Positions 24,043-33,777 of a stretch of 64,000 nucleotides of DNA are shown here, in pieces. The DNA is from Haloarchaeobius sp. FL176 (lineage in GTDB: Archaea; Halobacteriota; Halobacteria; Halobacteriales; Natrialbaceae): the NCBI RefSeq assembly GCF_024609245.1, contig NZ_JANJYH010000003.1:62001-126000 (forward strand), given 5' to 3'. Made by a program: the position numbers and the translations under genes. The notes beneath the pieces are model-generated. The model saw only the letters and a list, made by a program, of their open reading frames with translations, made no database searches and was not told where the DNA came from. Position 1 is the stretch's first letter; every line of letters starts with the position of its first letter.

Positions 24043-25902
24043 ATGACCACCACTCAGGGCGACCTCGCGAGCCTCTCGCGGTACATCTTCCGCGCCCCGC
24101 AGTGGTACACGAGTCTCGCCTTCGCGATGGCGGTCGCCGGTGTCACCGGCGTCGGCGTCTTCGACGACGGCTTCTTCCTCGAAGGGTTCACGCAGGGCAT
24201 CTTCTTCATCGGCATCCCGACCGTCGTCGCGAGCCTGCTGACGGGCCTCGTCGACCAGCGACTCGGCGGGCAGCTCACCGCCGGCCGGTCGTCGCTGCTC
24301 GCACTGCTCTGTGAGATACTCGTCGTCGTCTTCCTCGCGGTCGGCGGTGTCGTCGCGCTGGTCAGTACCCTCGGCCAGAACTTCGTGTTCGACGTCCTTT
24401 ACGCGGGCCTCGCGTCCATCTTCGCGCTCCGGCTGCTGGTCATCGCCGCGGTGTCGAGCCACTCCATCGCCCGGGCGGTGGTCCCGGCGAGCATCCAGAC
24501 CGTCGCCGCCGCAGTGCTCCTGTTCGTCTACAGCGGCACGAGCCACTACCTCGAGGTCGGGGGCCCACTCGTCCGGGCGTTCCTCTCACGGGCCGAACAC
24601 ACCGAGATACAGCTCTCGCCCATCGTCCCCGGTGACTTCGCCATTCTCGGCTTCGTCTGCCTGCTGTACGGCTCTGCGGTGTGGCTCTTCCTCGTCATCA
24701 TCGACCGCCCGTGGAAACGCAGCCTCGGTGTCTCCGTGCGGGACTTCCTCGGCGGCTTCATCGGCCACATCGCCGAGGACTCCCGCGAACTCGAGACCTT
24801 CTTCGAGGAGCTCGGCGAGGAGGCGCTCGTCCCGGTGACCGTCCTCGGCTTCCGACGCGAGGACGGCTCCGAGAAGGCACGCGCCGTCCTCCCGATGGTC
24901 CACCCCGGCCCGATGGGGGAGATCGGGGGCGGGAACCTCCCCGAACGCGTCGCCCGGGCGACCGAAGGGATGGCGTTACCACCACACGCGACGGCCGGAC
25001 ACGACTTCAACCTCGTCACCGAGCGCGAGGTCGACACCATCGTCGAGACGGCCGCAGCCGCGAACGACGCACTGGCTGTCGGCGGTGGAGCGACGAAGAC
25101 CGTCCGAACCACCTCGGGGGACGCGAAGCTGCTCGCTCAGGCGTTCGGCGACGACATTCTGCTCGTCAACACGCACTCCCCCAGATTCGCGGACGACGTG
25201 GACTACGCGGTCGGCCTCTCGGCCGTCGCGGAGGCACGCTCGGGCGGCTTCGAGGACGCACTGCTCGTCGACGCCCACAACTGCAACAACGGTCTCCGCG
25301 GCGACGACCTCGGTCACGTTACCCCCGGTAGCGAGCGCTCGTTCGACATCATGGAGGCCGCGCGCAAGGCCGCAGAGGAGCTCACGGACGCCGAGCGCCA
25401 CCCGTTCGAACTCGGCGTCGCGTGGGAGCCGACCGACTGGGAGCCCGAAGACGGCATCGGCCCCCTCGGCGTCCGTGTCGCCTGCGTCGATGTCGCCGGC
25501 GAGGTGACGGCGTACGTGCTCGTCGACGGGAACAACATGGAACCCGGCGTCAGGGAGCGGCTCATCGAGAGCCTCCCCGAGGACGTCGCGCGCGCCGAGG
25601 TGATGACCACCGACACCCACGTCGTCAACCGGGTCGAGTCGAGCAACCAGGTCGGTGAGGCCCTCGACGTCGACGAACTCGTCGAACTCGTCCACGACCT
25701 CACGAACCGCGCGCTCGCCGACCGCGAACCCGTCGAGGCCGGGATGGCATCGGAGCGCGCCCGCGTCACGGTGTTCGGCAACGACAGAACGGAGACGCTG
25801 GCGAGCCACGCCAACGCCATGGTATCGATGGGCGGAGCGCTCGCCGTGTTGTTGACGATGGCCGCGATGGGCCTGAGTGTCGTCGTCTTCCTGCTGTCCT
25901 AA
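24043..25902 (+). CDS. DUF2070 family membrane protein
   Basis: A 619-residue archaeal protein. About seven membrane helices fill residues 20-225, followed by a soluble domain of about 330 residues and a final helix near the C-terminus (MVSMGGALAVLLTMAAMGLSVVVFLLS region). The soluble part has conserved stretches: MVHPGPMGEIGGGNLPERV, LLVNTHSPRF and LLVDAHNCN. Histidines and aspartates there could bind metal. DUF2070 is widespread in archaea and its function is unknown. It is probably co-transcribed with guaAa. Confidence 0.85.
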   Translation: MTTTQGDLASLSRYIFRAPQWYTSLAFAMAVAGVTGVGVFDDGFFLEGFTQGIFFIGIPTVVASLLTGLVDQRLGGQLTAGRSSLLALLCEILVVVFLAVGGVVALVSTLGQNFVFDVLYAGLASIFALRLLVIAAVSSHSIARAVVPASIQTVAAAVLLFVYSGTSHYLEVGGPLVRAFLSRAEHTEIQLSPIVPGDFAILGFVCLLYGSAVWLFLVIIDRPWKRSLGVSVRDFLGGFIGHIAEDSRELETFFEELGEEALVPVTVLGFRREDGSEKARAVLPMVHPGPMGEIGGGNLPERVARATEGMALPPHATAGHDFNLVTEREVDTIVETAAAANDALAVGGGATKTVRTTSGDAKLLAQAFGDDILLVNTHSPRFADDVDYAVGLSAVAEARSGGFEDALLVDAHNCNNGLRGDDLGHVTPGSERSFDIMEAARKAAEELTDAERHPFELGVAWEPTDWEPEDGIGPLGVRVACVDVAGEVTAYVLVDGNNMEPGVRERLIESLPEDVARAEVMTTDTHVVNRVESSNQVGEALDVDELVELVHDLTNRALADREPVEAGMASERARVTVFGNDRTETLASHANAMVSMGGALAVLLTMAAMGLSVVVFLLS

Positions 25903-26144
25903 ACGTCTTCGAACAGCTCGTCGACGGCCGACTGTGCCGCGCGTGCGGCCTCGTCGGCGACCGCCTCCGCATCGGCGTCGCCCTCGGGCGCGTTCAGGTA
26001 GACGTCGACGTCGAGCACGCCGTCCTCGAACGTGACGGTCACGTCGAGGTCGCGGACGTTGGACTGCTTGAAACGGGAGCGGACGAGGCCTTCGGCCGCT
26101 TCCGCGGCGACCTGCACGACCTCCTCGTCCGTCGGGTCGCTCAT
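25899..26144 (-). CDS. DUF3194 family protein
   Basis: An 81-residue acidic protein of the archaeal DUF3194 family (MSDPTDEEVVQVAAEAAEG to VDELFEDV), with a helix, three strands and a helix predicted by eye. It starts five bases after the prefoldin beta stop, the arrangement seen widely in archaea, which suggests a role linked to prefoldin or translation. Its stop overlaps that of the convergent DUF2070 gene by four bases. Confidence 0.8.
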   Translation of the reverse strand: MSDPTDEEVVQVAAEAAEGLVRSRFKQSNVRDLDVTVTFEDGVLDVDVYLNAPEGDADAEAVADEAARAAQSAVDELFEDV

Positions 26145-26148
26145 CCGA

Positions 26149-26526
26149 TTACGCGCCGCCGGCGCCGCCCATGCCGCCGCCCATGCCGCCGAGCATGTCC
26201 TGAAGCTCCTCCTGGAGCGACTCGAACTGCTCCTGAACGCGCTCCTCCTGCTTCTCGAGGGTCTCGACGCGAATCTCCAGGCTGGAGACCTTGTCGTCGA
26301 GCGCCTCGCTGGCCTCGTCGTAGTCCGTGGCGACGAACAGTTCGCCGACTTCACGGTACATCTGTGTGTCCTCGTCGATGTCGTCGAGCTCGTCGAGGGC
26401 TGTCTGGGCCTCGGTGAGCTGAGAGTCGGCCTCCTGCTTCTGGACCGCGACCTGCTGTGCGGTCTCCTGCAGGTCCTGCAGCTCCTCGATCTTCTCCTGT
26501 GCTTCCGGCGGCAGATTTCCTTGCAT
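26149..26526 (-). CDS. pfdB: Prefoldin beta subunit
   Basis: A 125-residue protein made of two long coiled-coil helices (about residues 8-45 and 72-112) joined by a short beta hairpin ([17 protein letters not shown]), ending in a Gly/Met-rich tail ([15 protein letters not shown]). It is the beta subunit of the hexameric jellyfish-shaped chaperone that hands unfolded proteins to the thermosome. A TATA-like GTTTTTCAG is about 30 bases upstream of ATG 26526, so it may have its own promoter. Confidence 0.92.
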   Translation of the reverse strand: MQGNLPPEAQEKIEELQDLQETAQQVAVQKQEADSQLTEAQTALDELDDIDEDTQMYREVGELFVATDYDEASEALDDKVSSLEIRVETLEKQEERVQEQFESLQEELQDMLGGMGGGMGGAGGA

Positions 26527-26623
26527 ACTCTGCTGGATGGTTTCCGCCCTGAAAAACCCCCGCTTTCCCGGGCGCGAGACACACCCACCCTCGCCCCGGG
26601 CAGAATCGAAGGCAGGCGCGGGG

Positions 26624-26878
26624 TCAGGACCCGCTGACGAGGCCACGGGTCCGCTCGGCGACGGCCACGAGGCGAAGCCACGTGTTGGCCCCAGCACGCA
26701 GCGCGATCCGGTCGTCCGCGGCGACGGTCACGACGACGGTCGCACCGTCGCACCGGAGGCTGGTGGTGGAGCGGTCGCTCGCGATCTCGCCGACCTCCGG
26801 ACGGACGCTCTCGGCGACCAGCGCCGCCGTCGCGTCGTCGTTGTACTCGAACTCCAGAACGGTCTCGTTCGCGGGCAT
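26624..26878 (-). CDS. pcc1: KEOPS complex subunit Pcc1
   Basis: An 84-residue protein of the Pcc1 family, the dimerisation subunit of KEOPS, which installs threonylcarbamoyl on A37 of ANN-decoding tRNAs. Typical features are the opening [24 protein letters not shown] and the ending [13 protein letters not shown]. It is eight bases downstream of rpoP. The cluster L37Ae-RpoP-Pcc1-prefoldin-DUF3194 is a familiar archaeal order. Confidence 0.88.
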   Translation of the reverse strand: MPANETVLEFEYNDDATAALVAESVRPEVGEIASDRSTTSLRCDGATVVVTVAADDRIALRAGANTWLRLVAVAERTRGLVSGS

Positions 26879-26886
26879 CGCCCGCG

Positions 26887-27021
26887 CTACCGCACGCCGA
26901 CTTCCTTGATGTCCGTGCTTCGCTCCTTCAGCAGGACGCGGTGCCCGCAGTAGGGGCAGCGGACGCCGCCGTACTCGTCGAGCGTCACGTCACGCTTGCA
27001 GCGCGAGCACTTGTAGCTCAT
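26887..27021 (-). CDS. rpoP: RNA polymerase subunit P (Rpo12)
   Basis: A 44-residue zinc-ribbon protein ([19 protein letters not shown], then [16 protein letters not shown]). The Cys pairs CSRC (residues 5-8) and CPYC (residues 22-25) bind one zinc. It is the archaeal counterpart of eukaryotic Rpb12 and supports polymerase assembly and promoter opening. The start overlaps the L37Ae stop by three bases, so the two are coupled. It is shorter than 60 codons. Confidence 0.93.
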   Translation of the reverse strand: MSYKCSRCKRDVTLDEYGGVRCPYCGHRVLLKERSTDIKEVGVR

Positions 27022-27290
27022 TCGTCGTCGCTGTCGTCGGAGAGGGCGGCGCGGATGGAGCGCCGGACAGTCTTGCCCGCGGGCGTCTGGGCGCGATACG
27101 TGCCACCAGTGAACTTCTCGCCGGTCTCCTCGTTGACCCAGATGCCGGTGCCGACGCGCTTGACGTCGTCACCGTCGACCTTGGAGTTCCGCATCTCGTC
27201 TTCGATCTCCGCGACGCGGCGTCGCGAGACGCGACCGTAGCGGGCGCCGAATCGGCCGGAGCTACCGGTTGTTCCCTTTTTCTTGGCCAT
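27018..27290 (-). CDS. rpl37ae: Ribosomal protein L37Ae lacking its zinc-ribbon cysteines
   Basis: A 90-residue large-subunit protein. The N-terminal [21 protein letters not shown] and the C-terminal [13 protein letters not shown] match haloarchaeal L37Ae closely. The middle normally carries two Cys pairs that hold a zinc around VxRxGTGIW; here the same place reads [24 protein letters not shown] and the protein has no cysteine at all. Zinc-free variants of ribosomal zinc-ribbon proteins are a known evolutionary theme. ATG 27290 is used; AGGTTTATTTGC lies upstream as a promoter. Confidence 0.9.
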   Translation of the reverse strand: MAKKKGTTGSSGRFGARYGRVSRRRVAEIEDEMRNSKVDGDDVKRVGTGIWVNEETGEKFTGGTYRAQTPAGKTVRRSIRAALSDDSDDE

Positions 27291-27346
27291 GATACCAGTC
27301 TGTACCGTCAGCCCGCAAATAAACCTGTTGAGTTGGAACGCCCGCG

Positions 27347-28066
27347 TCACCGGAGGTCGGCCGTCGTGAGGGCCTCGTTCAGGTCCTCGCGGACCCGTTC
27401 GCCCATCTCGCGGTCGCCCGCCGTCGTCACCACGCGGTTCTCCTGAACGCTGGAACCGTCCCGTATGAGCATCCGGACGTTGCCGTTACCGTCCGCACGG
27501 GTCACCTTCGCGCCGACGCTCGCCTGCGAGCTCGACCCGCCGGCCTCGATGGGGCCCGGGATGACCTTCTTCACGTGCGGGTGTTCTGCGACGGTCCGGA
27601 TGGCAGTCTGGCCAGTTCGGCCGCCGATGAGCGTCGAGTGCGCCCCACCGATCTTCTCTCTGGGCGCGAGGTCGACGACGTCGAGCCCCGACTCGCCCAG
27701 CCCACCGATGGCCGCCGCAACCGGGTCCTCGTCGTCGACGCGGTAGAACTCGTGGTGGAGCTGGGCGCGCGTCTCCCGAATCACTGCCCGGTCGCCCGCC
27801 GCGTACACCGTCTCCGGGCGCTTCCGTCGCATCTCGTCCGCCACGCGACCCGCGAAGTTCCGGAACTCGACGACGCCCGTCTCCTCGCCGTCGTCGGGCA
27901 CCGTCGTCACCGTCGTCTCACCGACGACCTCGTCACCGTCGAGCACCGTCACGGTCGCTCGCTCGCGGCCACAGTCGACGACGACGGCGTCACAGTTGGC
28001 GGTGTTACAGGTGAGACAGTAGTCTCCGGGCCGCTCGAGTGGCGTCTCACACCGCCTACAGTTCAT
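27347..28066 (-). CDS. DUF2103 protein with N-terminal zinc ribbon
   Basis: A 239-residue protein. An N-terminal zinc ribbon uses C3/C6 and C17/C20. The core contains [15 protein letters not shown] and [16 protein letters not shown], the signature of DUF2103, a predicted metal-binding family in archaea. Its role is unknown; its position 56 bases upstream of the L37Ae-RpoP cluster hints at translation or RNA metabolism. GCTTTAGGTC about 28 bases before the ATG is the likely TATA element. Confidence 0.75.
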   Translation of the reverse strand: MNCRRCETPLERPGDYCLTCNTANCDAVVVDCGRERATVTVLDGDEVVGETTVTTVPDDGEETGVVEFRNFAGRVADEMRRKRPETVYAAGDRAVIRETRAQLHHEFYRVDDEDPVAAAIGGLGESGLDVVDLAPREKIGGAHSTLIGGRTGQTAIRTVAEHPHVKKVIPGPIEAGGSSSQASVGAKVTRADGNGNVRMLIRDGSSVQENRVVTTAGDREMGERVREDLNEALTTADLR

Positions 28067-28252
28067 AACCGGTCGTAGCCCTCGCCCGACCTAAAGCCGT
28101 GCGGTTCGGACACCGGCGAGTATCGGTCGGCGAGCAGCCTCCCGAGGGTTCAAGTCCGAAACCGGGTCCACGACCGGCGTGCCCTGACCAGTGGCCGTGG
28201 GCCGCAGAGCGGGAGTGCGACGCGACGGTCCACGCGAGGAGAGCGTCGCCTG

Positions 28253-29575
28253 TCAGCCAAGTTCGACCGGGTCCACCTTCAGGTACTCGCGCAGCAGGAC
28301 GGTCGCGTAGGAGCCCTTCGGGAGCGAGAAGGAGAACGTCAGGGGCTCCTGTGCCACGTCGAGGGCCGTCCTGACGAGCAGCGCACGGCGCGTGCCCTCG
28401 CTGTGGAACTCGCCGGGCAGGTCGAAATCCGACCCCGTGAGCGACAGCTCCGAGAGCACCTCGCGCTCGATCTCGCCCTGCTCCCCGTCGGCCAGCTCCG
28501 TCTCCGTTCCGACGAGCGGTGCAGTCACGAAGGCACGGCCGCGCTCGCAGTGGCGTGCGACGGTGTCGACGCGGCGCTCCGTCACGCGCTGCTCGCGGTC
28601 CACGTCCGGCAGCGGGAACGCCTCGGGCGCGTCCGAGTCGGAGAAACAGACCACGTCGCCGGCGACCGGTCTCGTGAACGGAAGCCCCCGCTCCAGCCGT
28701 CGGCTCAGCATGCGGTTGAACGCGTACGACTGCGCCGCGTGGACGAACAGCCGCTGGAGGTTCTCCGGGAGCGTCTCGATAGCCTCACGGAAGTCCGCGG
28801 GTTCCTCGCCGCCGTTCTCGACGAGTGTGTGGAGCATCGACCGCTCGAACCGGAGCCCGCCGGGGAACGCCTCCAGCGCATCGGCCCAGGCCACGCCGTC
28901 CTCGACGAGTTCACGTGCCTCACGGGTCTTCTCGCGCTCGTCCGGATGCGGGTTGCCGACGTAGGTCCGCACCGCGCCCTCCCAGTCGCCACGAACGATG
29001 TCGAGGCCGACCTCGTGTGTGACGGGGCGGATGCTCCCGAAGCGCTGCTGACCGAAGAAGTTGGGGACGGCGACCCGGCCGTCGCCGAACTCACGCAGCT
29101 CCTCGGTCACACGGTCGGCCGCCGCGGAGTCGTCGGGGTCGGAGACGACGATCTCGAACTCGTTACCGAGCAAGTCGCCGAACTGGAGGGCACGGCCCGC
29201 GCGACCGACTACCTCCAGGTCCGCCCGCGAGAGCGCCGGCAGGTCCTCGGGAACGACGTCCTGCAGGGTAAAGAGCTGCGTCGACACCGCGCGCTTGTCC
29301 TTCGTGCCGGCCCACGAAACCCGGCCTCGGCTCATCCCGAGCTCGTTCGAGAGCCGGTGGACGAAGTCGTTGGTGTCCCAGCCGCGGAGTGTCGCGCGCA
29401 CGACCAGATACGGGTAGTCGCCAGTGGGTGCGTCGACGGGGTTCGACTCGAATCGCTCGCGCTCGACCACCCGGAAGTGGTCGTTCTCGGCTCGGAGCCT
29501 GCCGCCGACGCCGTCGTCGTCGCTCACGTAGTGGTCGATGCCGACGGCCCGTTCGCGTGGGTGAGCGTCCCGCAT
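28253..29575 (-). CDS. truD: tRNA pseudouridine(13) synthase TruD
   Basis: A 440-residue TruD-family enzyme that makes pseudouridine at position 13 of tRNA. Catalytic Asp D93 is in [14 protein letters not shown]. The TruD insertion domain and family stretches such as [27 protein letters not shown] and [12 protein letters not shown] are present. It starts three bases after the pth2 stop, so the two form an operon, both acting on tRNA. Confidence 0.93.
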   Translation of the reverse strand: MRDAHPRERAVGIDHYVSDDDGVGGRLRAENDHFRVVERERFESNPVDAPTGDYPYLVVRATLRGWDTNDFVHRLSNELGMSRGRVSWAGTKDKRAVSTQLFTLQDVVPEDLPALSRADLEVVGRAGRALQFGDLLGNEFEIVVSDPDDSAAADRVTEELREFGDGRVAVPNFFGQQRFGSIRPVTHEVGLDIVRGDWEGAVRTYVGNPHPDEREKTREARELVEDGVAWADALEAFPGGLRFERSMLHTLVENGGEEPADFREAIETLPENLQRLFVHAAQSYAFNRMLSRRLERGLPFTRPVAGDVVCFSDSDAPEAFPLPDVDREQRVTERRVDTVARHCERGRAFVTAPLVGTETELADGEQGEIEREVLSELSLTGSDFDLPGEFHSEGTRRALLVRTALDVAQEPLTFSFSLPKGSYATVLLREYLKVDPVELG

Positions 29576-29578
29576 CGC

Positions 29579-29917
29579 TCAGAACAGCGAGAGGTGGCCG
29601 GTCACGCGGTCGACGACCTCGTCCTCGCCGGGGCCGATAGCGAGCGCGGTCACGGTCCCGGAGTCGAGCTGAGTGTGGCCGGCGTCCCTGATGATGGCGT
29701 GTGGGAGCCGTTCGGACTCGGCTCTGTCGGCGAGCTCGAACAGTTCCGACTCGCCACTGCCCTTCAGGACGACCTTCTTCTGACCGGAGCCCTTCCACGC
29801 CTTCCGCGTCCGGGAGTCCGTATCCTCGTACGCGCTGAGCGACGCGTGGGCGACCTGTGCGGCCAGTTTCCCCTGGCCCATACCGATGTCGGTCCGCGCG
29901 ACGATGGCCTGCTTCAT
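29579..29917 (-). CDS. pth2: Peptidyl-tRNA hydrolase Pth2
   Basis: A 112-residue archaeal/eukaryotic-type peptidyl-tRNA hydrolase that recycles prematurely released peptidyl-tRNA. Family landmarks: [25 protein letters not shown] at the N-terminus, [12 protein letters not shown], and the C-terminal [16 protein letters not shown]. It is upstream of and co-transcribed with truD. Confidence 0.93.
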   Translation of the reverse strand: MKQAIVARTDIGMGQGKLAAQVAHASLSAYEDTDSRTRKAWKGSGQKKVVLKGSGESELFELADRAESERLPHAIIRDAGHTQLDSGTVTALAIGPGEDEVVDRVTGHLSLF

Positions 29918-29952
29918 GTCCGGGCCGAGGGGTGGCGCGAGTAAAACGGTGG

Positions 29953-30450
29953 CTATCCGTCGGCGGCGAGGAGGTCGTTATCCGCGATGAACGCTCGGCT
30001 CAGTGCCTCGGAGTAGCTCAGCAGCGACAGCAGCCGGTCGCGTGCGCTGTCGTCGTCCGTTCCACCGGTGATCACGAACACGCCGTGGCGGACCGCGACG
30101 TCCATCCCGTAGAACCGGCCCTGGTCCTGGATACGGCTCGCAAGCGCCGTGGCGTCGGACGCCGTCTCCATCCGGAGGGCGGCGACCTCGAAGACGGTCC
30201 CGTCGTCCGCCTCGTAGGTGGCGAGCTGACCGGCGTTCGCGCCGACGGAACTGCCGGTCGTTCGAATCCCGGTGATCTCCAGTCTACTCTTCGGACTCGG
30301 GAGGACGGCCCGGGGCGGTGCGTCCTTGCTGGGACGACGGGCGATGCCGCTGGCCGTTTCGGAGTTGGAGCCTCCAGAGAGTTCGGAACAGCCGGCGACT
30401 GCAGTCACGGCGGCGGTTCCAGCCAGCCGCAGGACCCGTCGTCGTCGCAT
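29953..30450 (-). CDS. Tat-type lipoprotein, function unknown
   Basis: A 165-residue protein that begins [21 protein letters not shown], an arginine-rich Tat-like motif with a lipobox whose Cys (residue 21) should be lipidated after folded export. The mature part is a small alpha/beta domain with [18 protein letters not shown] and [19 protein letters not shown]. No family is recognised. The frame runs on to 30576, but ATG 30450 gives the correct signal peptide. It is divergent from the GGGP synthase gene. Confidence 0.7.
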   Translation of the reverse strand: MRRRRVLRLAGTAAVTAVAGCSELSGGSNSETASGIARRPSKDAPPRAVLPSPKSRLEITGIRTTGSSVGANAGQLATYEADDGTVFEVAALRMETASDATALASRIQDQGRFYGMDVAVRHGVFVITGGTDDDSARDRLLSLLSYSEALSRAFIADNDLLAADG

Positions 30451-30566
30451 TCGACCGTGTATCTCGGCCGGTCGGCCATAACCGTTCGTTCGGTTTCGAG
30501 TCCCGAATCGGGTCCCGATTTCACCGTATCGAAGGGGTTTTGGTCGCACGTGGGGTTCGACCGGGT

Positions 30567-31268
30567 ATGAGCGCACCCTGGGAGGACTGGAACCACATCC
30601 TCAAGCTCGACCCCGACAAGGACCTCGTCGAGGGCGAGACCTTCGAGGACGTGTGTGCGACTGGGACGGACGCCATCGAGATCGGCGGCACGCTAGGGAT
30701 GACAGAGGAGAAGATGCGAGAGATGATCCAGGCGTGTGCGGCCTACGACATCCCGATCTACCAGGAGCCGTCGAACCCGAGCGTCGTCGTCGAAAGCGAC
30801 GCGCTCGACGGCTACCTCGTCCCGACAGTGTTCAACGCGGGCGACATCTTCTGGGTCACCGGCGCGCACAAGGAGTGGGTCCGCATCGAGGGCGGGCTCG
30901 ACTGGGACCGCACGACGACGGAAGCCTACATCGTGCTGAACCCGGAGGCGAGCGTCGCCGAGTACACCGAGGCGGACTGCGACCTCTCCACCGACGACGT
31001 GGCGGCGTACGCCGAGATCGCGGAGAAGATGTTCGGGCAGGAGATCGTTTACATCGAGTACTCGGGCATGCTCGGCGACCCCGCGGTGGTGCAGGCGGCC
31101 GCGGACGCGCTCGACGAGTCGACGCTGTTCTACGGGGGCGGCATCCACGACTACGAGTCGGCGAACCTGATGGGCGAACACGCCGACGTGGTCGTCGTCG
31201 GCGACCTCGTCCACGACGAGGGGGTCGACGCGGTGGCCCGCACGGTCGACGGGGCCAACGACGCCTGA
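30567..31268 (+). CDS. Geranylgeranylglyceryl phosphate synthase
   Basis: A 233-residue TIM-barrel enzyme that forms the first ether bond of archaeal membrane lipids, joining geranylgeranyl diphosphate to glycerol-1-phosphate. Family landmarks are [46 protein letters not shown] and [13 protein letters not shown] (phosphate-binding glycines). The true start is ATG 30567 ([18 protein letters not shown]); the frame is open 83 codons further upstream, antisense to the lipoprotein gene. It draws on the isoprenoid pathway to which mvaD belongs. Confidence 0.92.
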   Translation: MSAPWEDWNHILKLDPDKDLVEGETFEDVCATGTDAIEIGGTLGMTEEKMREMIQACAAYDIPIYQEPSNPSVVVESDALDGYLVPTVFNAGDIFWVTGAHKEWVRIEGGLDWDRTTTEAYIVLNPEASVAEYTEADCDLSTDDVAAYAEIAEKMFGQEIVYIEYSGMLGDPAVVQAAADALDESTLFYGGGIHDYESANLMGEHADVVVVGDLVHDEGVDAVARTVDGANDA

Positions 31269-31372
31269 TCGAGCGGCACGAGAGTTACCGTCGTTTCGAA
31301 TCCTGCGACTCTATTTAACAGTGGTAAGGCCTGCCCGGTGGAATTAAGCCGCTCGTGGCCACACGTACCTGC

Positions 31373-33331
31373 ATGACAGTCGATGGCATCAGCCGAGTCG
31401 CCGTGCTCGGTGCCGGGAACATGGGACACGGAATCGCGGAGGTCGCCGCGCTCGCCGGCTACCAGGTGACGATGCGTGACGTGGAACAGGAGTTCGTCGA
31501 CGAGGGGTACGAGAACGTCGAGTGGAGCCTGCAGAAGCTCGCCGAGAAGGACCGCATCGGGGAGTCGCCCGAAGCGGTGCTGGACAGGCTCGACACGACG
31601 GTCGACCTCGCAGCGGCGGTCAGCGACGCGGACCTCGTCGTCGAAGCCGCACCCGAACGGATGGCCCTCAAGCGCGAGATATTCGCCGAGGTCGAGGCGC
31701 ACACCGCTGAAGGGACAATCCTCGCGTCGAACACGTCCAGCCTGAGCATCACGGGCATCGCTGAAGCCGTCTCGGACCCCGGCCGCGTCGTCGGGCTGCA
31801 CTTCTTCAACCCGCCGGTGAAGATGGACCTCGTGGAGGTCGTCCACGGCGAGAAGACCGCCGCAGCGGTCGCCGAGAAGGGTGCCGAGTTCGTCGAGTCG
31901 CTTGGCAAGACCCCCATCCACGTCCGGAAGGACGTCCAGGGGTTCGTCGTCAACAGCATCCTCGGTCCCTACGGCGGCGAGCCTGCGTGGATGGTCTCCG
32001 AGGGCGAGGCCACCATCCGGGAGGCGGACGCCGCGATGGTCCACGGGCGTGGCTACCCGATGGGGCCGTTCGAACTCGCCGACCTGACCGGCATCGACGT
32101 GGGGTACCACGTCCGGACCGAGGGCGGTATCCCCGTCCCACCCATCGCGGAGGAGAAGGTGGAGGCTGGCGACCTCGGCCGCAAGACCGGGACCGGCTAC
32201 TACGACTACGAGGACGGCGACGGCGCGGACTACGGCCCCGACGACGCCGGCGACTTCGACAGCCTGCGCGTCGAGGCGCGGATGGTCAACGAGGCGGCGA
32301 AGCTCGTCGGCGACGACGTGGCGACGCCGGAGGCAGTGGACACGGGGACGCGACTCGGCGCGGGCTTCGCGACGGGGCCGTGCCGACGCGGCGACGAGCT
32401 CGGGCTCGACGTCGTGCTGGCGAAGCTCCGGGAGCTGCAGGAGGAAACCGGCGCCGAGCGGTACGAGCCCGCGGACTACCTCGTCGAACTCGTCGAGGCC
32501 GGCCACACCGGCGAGGACGCGGGCCAGGGCTTCTACGAGTACGACACCGGCGACGGGCCGGGGCCGTACCGCCTGCTGAACTACGAGGTCGACGACGAGG
32601 GACTCCTCGCGGTCGAGCTCGACCGCCCGGAGCGCATGAACGCGCTTTCGGCGGACCTCCTCGACGAGATCGCCGACCTGTTCGAGTCGGTCGACACGGA
32701 CGGGATTCGCTGTGCGACCATCGAGGGAGCCGGGGACCAGGCGTTCAGCGCCGGCGCGGACATCGGCGGCTTCGCCGACGTGGAACCGACCGACGTGATG
32801 GACGTGACACCCGCGTTCGAGGCGGTCAACGACTTCCCGCGGCCCGTTCTCGCGAAGATCGACGGCTACTGTCTGGGTGCGGGGCTGGAGCTCGCGCTGG
32901 CCTGTGACCTCCGGGTCGCCACGGCGGGCTCGGAGTTCGGCTGTCCCGAGATACGTCTCGGGCTCATCCCCGGCGGCGGCGGCACCCAGCGGCTCCTGCG
33001 CATCCTCGGCGAGACGCGCGCGAAGGAACTCGTGTTCCGGGGGAACCGCATCAGCGCCGAGCGCGCCGAGGACTGGGGGCTGATCAACCGCGGGGTGCCG
33101 GCCGACGAGTTCGACGCGACCGTCGACGCGTTCCTCGACGACCTGCTCTCGGGCCCGCCGGTCGGCCTGAAGGTCGCCAAGAAGGTGCTGAACGAGGGCG
33201 ACGACGCGAGCCTGGCCGCCGCGCTGGCGCTGGAGAGCCAGGGCTTCGGGCTGCTGATGAGCACCGACGACGTGGTCGAGGGCACGACGGCGTTCGCACA
33301 GGACCGCGAGCCGAAGTTCGAGGGCCGATGA
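31373..33331 (+). CDS. 3-hydroxyacyl-CoA dehydrogenase/enoyl-CoA hydratase fusion
   Basis: A 652-residue bifunctional beta-oxidation enzyme. The dehydrogenase comes first (NAD loop GAGNMG at 13-18; catalytic H143 in GLHFFNPPVKM), with a duplicated C-terminal helical domain (about 190-390). The hydratase follows (about 400-652) with the oxyanion-hole stretches FSAGADI and GAGLELALACD and the glutamate in CPEIRLGLIPGGGG. The order is reversed relative to bacterial FadB. ATG 31373 is used because AATTAAGC lies about 24-31 bases before it. The next gene overlaps by four bases. Confidence 0.92.
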   Translation: MTVDGISRVAVLGAGNMGHGIAEVAALAGYQVTMRDVEQEFVDEGYENVEWSLQKLAEKDRIGESPEAVLDRLDTTVDLAAAVSDADLVVEAAPERMALKREIFAEVEAHTAEGTILASNTSSLSITGIAEAVSDPGRVVGLHFFNPPVKMDLVEVVHGEKTAAAVAEKGAEFVESLGKTPIHVRKDVQGFVVNSILGPYGGEPAWMVSEGEATIREADAAMVHGRGYPMGPFELADLTGIDVGYHVRTEGGIPVPPIAEEKVEAGDLGRKTGTGYYDYEDGDGADYGPDDAGDFDSLRVEARMVNEAAKLVGDDVATPEAVDTGTRLGAGFATGPCRRGDELGLDVVLAKLRELQEETGAERYEPADYLVELVEAGHTGEDAGQGFYEYDTGDGPGPYRLLNYEVDDEGLLAVELDRPERMNALSADLLDEIADLFESVDTDGIRCATIEGAGDQAFSAGADIGGFADVEPTDVMDVTPAFEAVNDFPRPVLAKIDGYCLGAGLELALACDLRVATAGSEFGCPEIRLGLIPGGGGTQRLLRILGETRAKELVFRGNRISAERAEDWGLINRGVPADEFDATVDAFLDDLLSGPPVGLKVAKKVLNEGDDASLAAALALESQGFGLLMSTDDVVEGTTAFAQDREPKFEGR

Positions 33332-33777
33332 GCCGCCCGGATTTCACCCACGACGGCACCACAGCTGCCTACCAGCAGTACATCGACAGCCACGGGTTCC
33401 TCTCATGGCTCGGGCTCTCCGTCGAGACGGTCGAGGACGGGCGCGTCGTCTTCGCCGTGCCCTACGACGAGAAGCTGACGAACCCGGCCTCCGAGGGGGT
33501 CGTCCACGGCGGTATCACGGCCTCGCTGGTCGACACCGCGAGCGGCTTCGCGCTGCGGACGACGTTCGACGACCCCGCCGCTGCGCGGCTCACGACGACC
33601 GACCTCGACGTGTCCTACCTCCGTCCAGCCACGGGCGACCTGCGCGTCGAGGCCGAGGTCATCCGGGCGGGGGACTCGATGGGTGTCACCGACGGGCTGG
33701 TCACGACCGAACACGACGGCGAGACGAAAGACGTCGCCGTCGGTCGGACGAGCTACCGGCTCATGGGGGAGCCATGA
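33328..33777 (+). CDS. PaaI family acyl-CoA thioesterase
   Basis: A 149-residue hotdog-fold thioesterase. The active-site region NPASEGVVHGGITASLVDTASGFAL matches PaaI-type enzymes, where the HGG loop and the following Asp/Glu helix hydrolyse acyl- or phenylacetyl-CoA. The start overlaps the HAD-ECH stop (ATGA), and its own stop overlaps the MaoC start. It may release CoA from stalled intermediates of the pathway encoded around it. Confidence 0.88.
   Translation: MSRPDFTHDGTTAAYQQYIDSHGFLSWLGLSVETVEDGRVVFAVPYDEKLTNPASEGVVHGGITASLVDTASGFALRTTFDDPAAARLTTTDLDVSYLRPATGDLRVEAEVIRAGDSMGVTDGLVTTEHDGETKDVAVGRTSYRLMGEP

Noticed and set aside
28130-28170. tRNA T-arm-like word GGTTCAAGTCC upstream of the DUF2103 gene
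   Set aside because: The flanking five bases do not form a T stem, and no acceptor stem, D arm or anticodon arm can be drawn around it.
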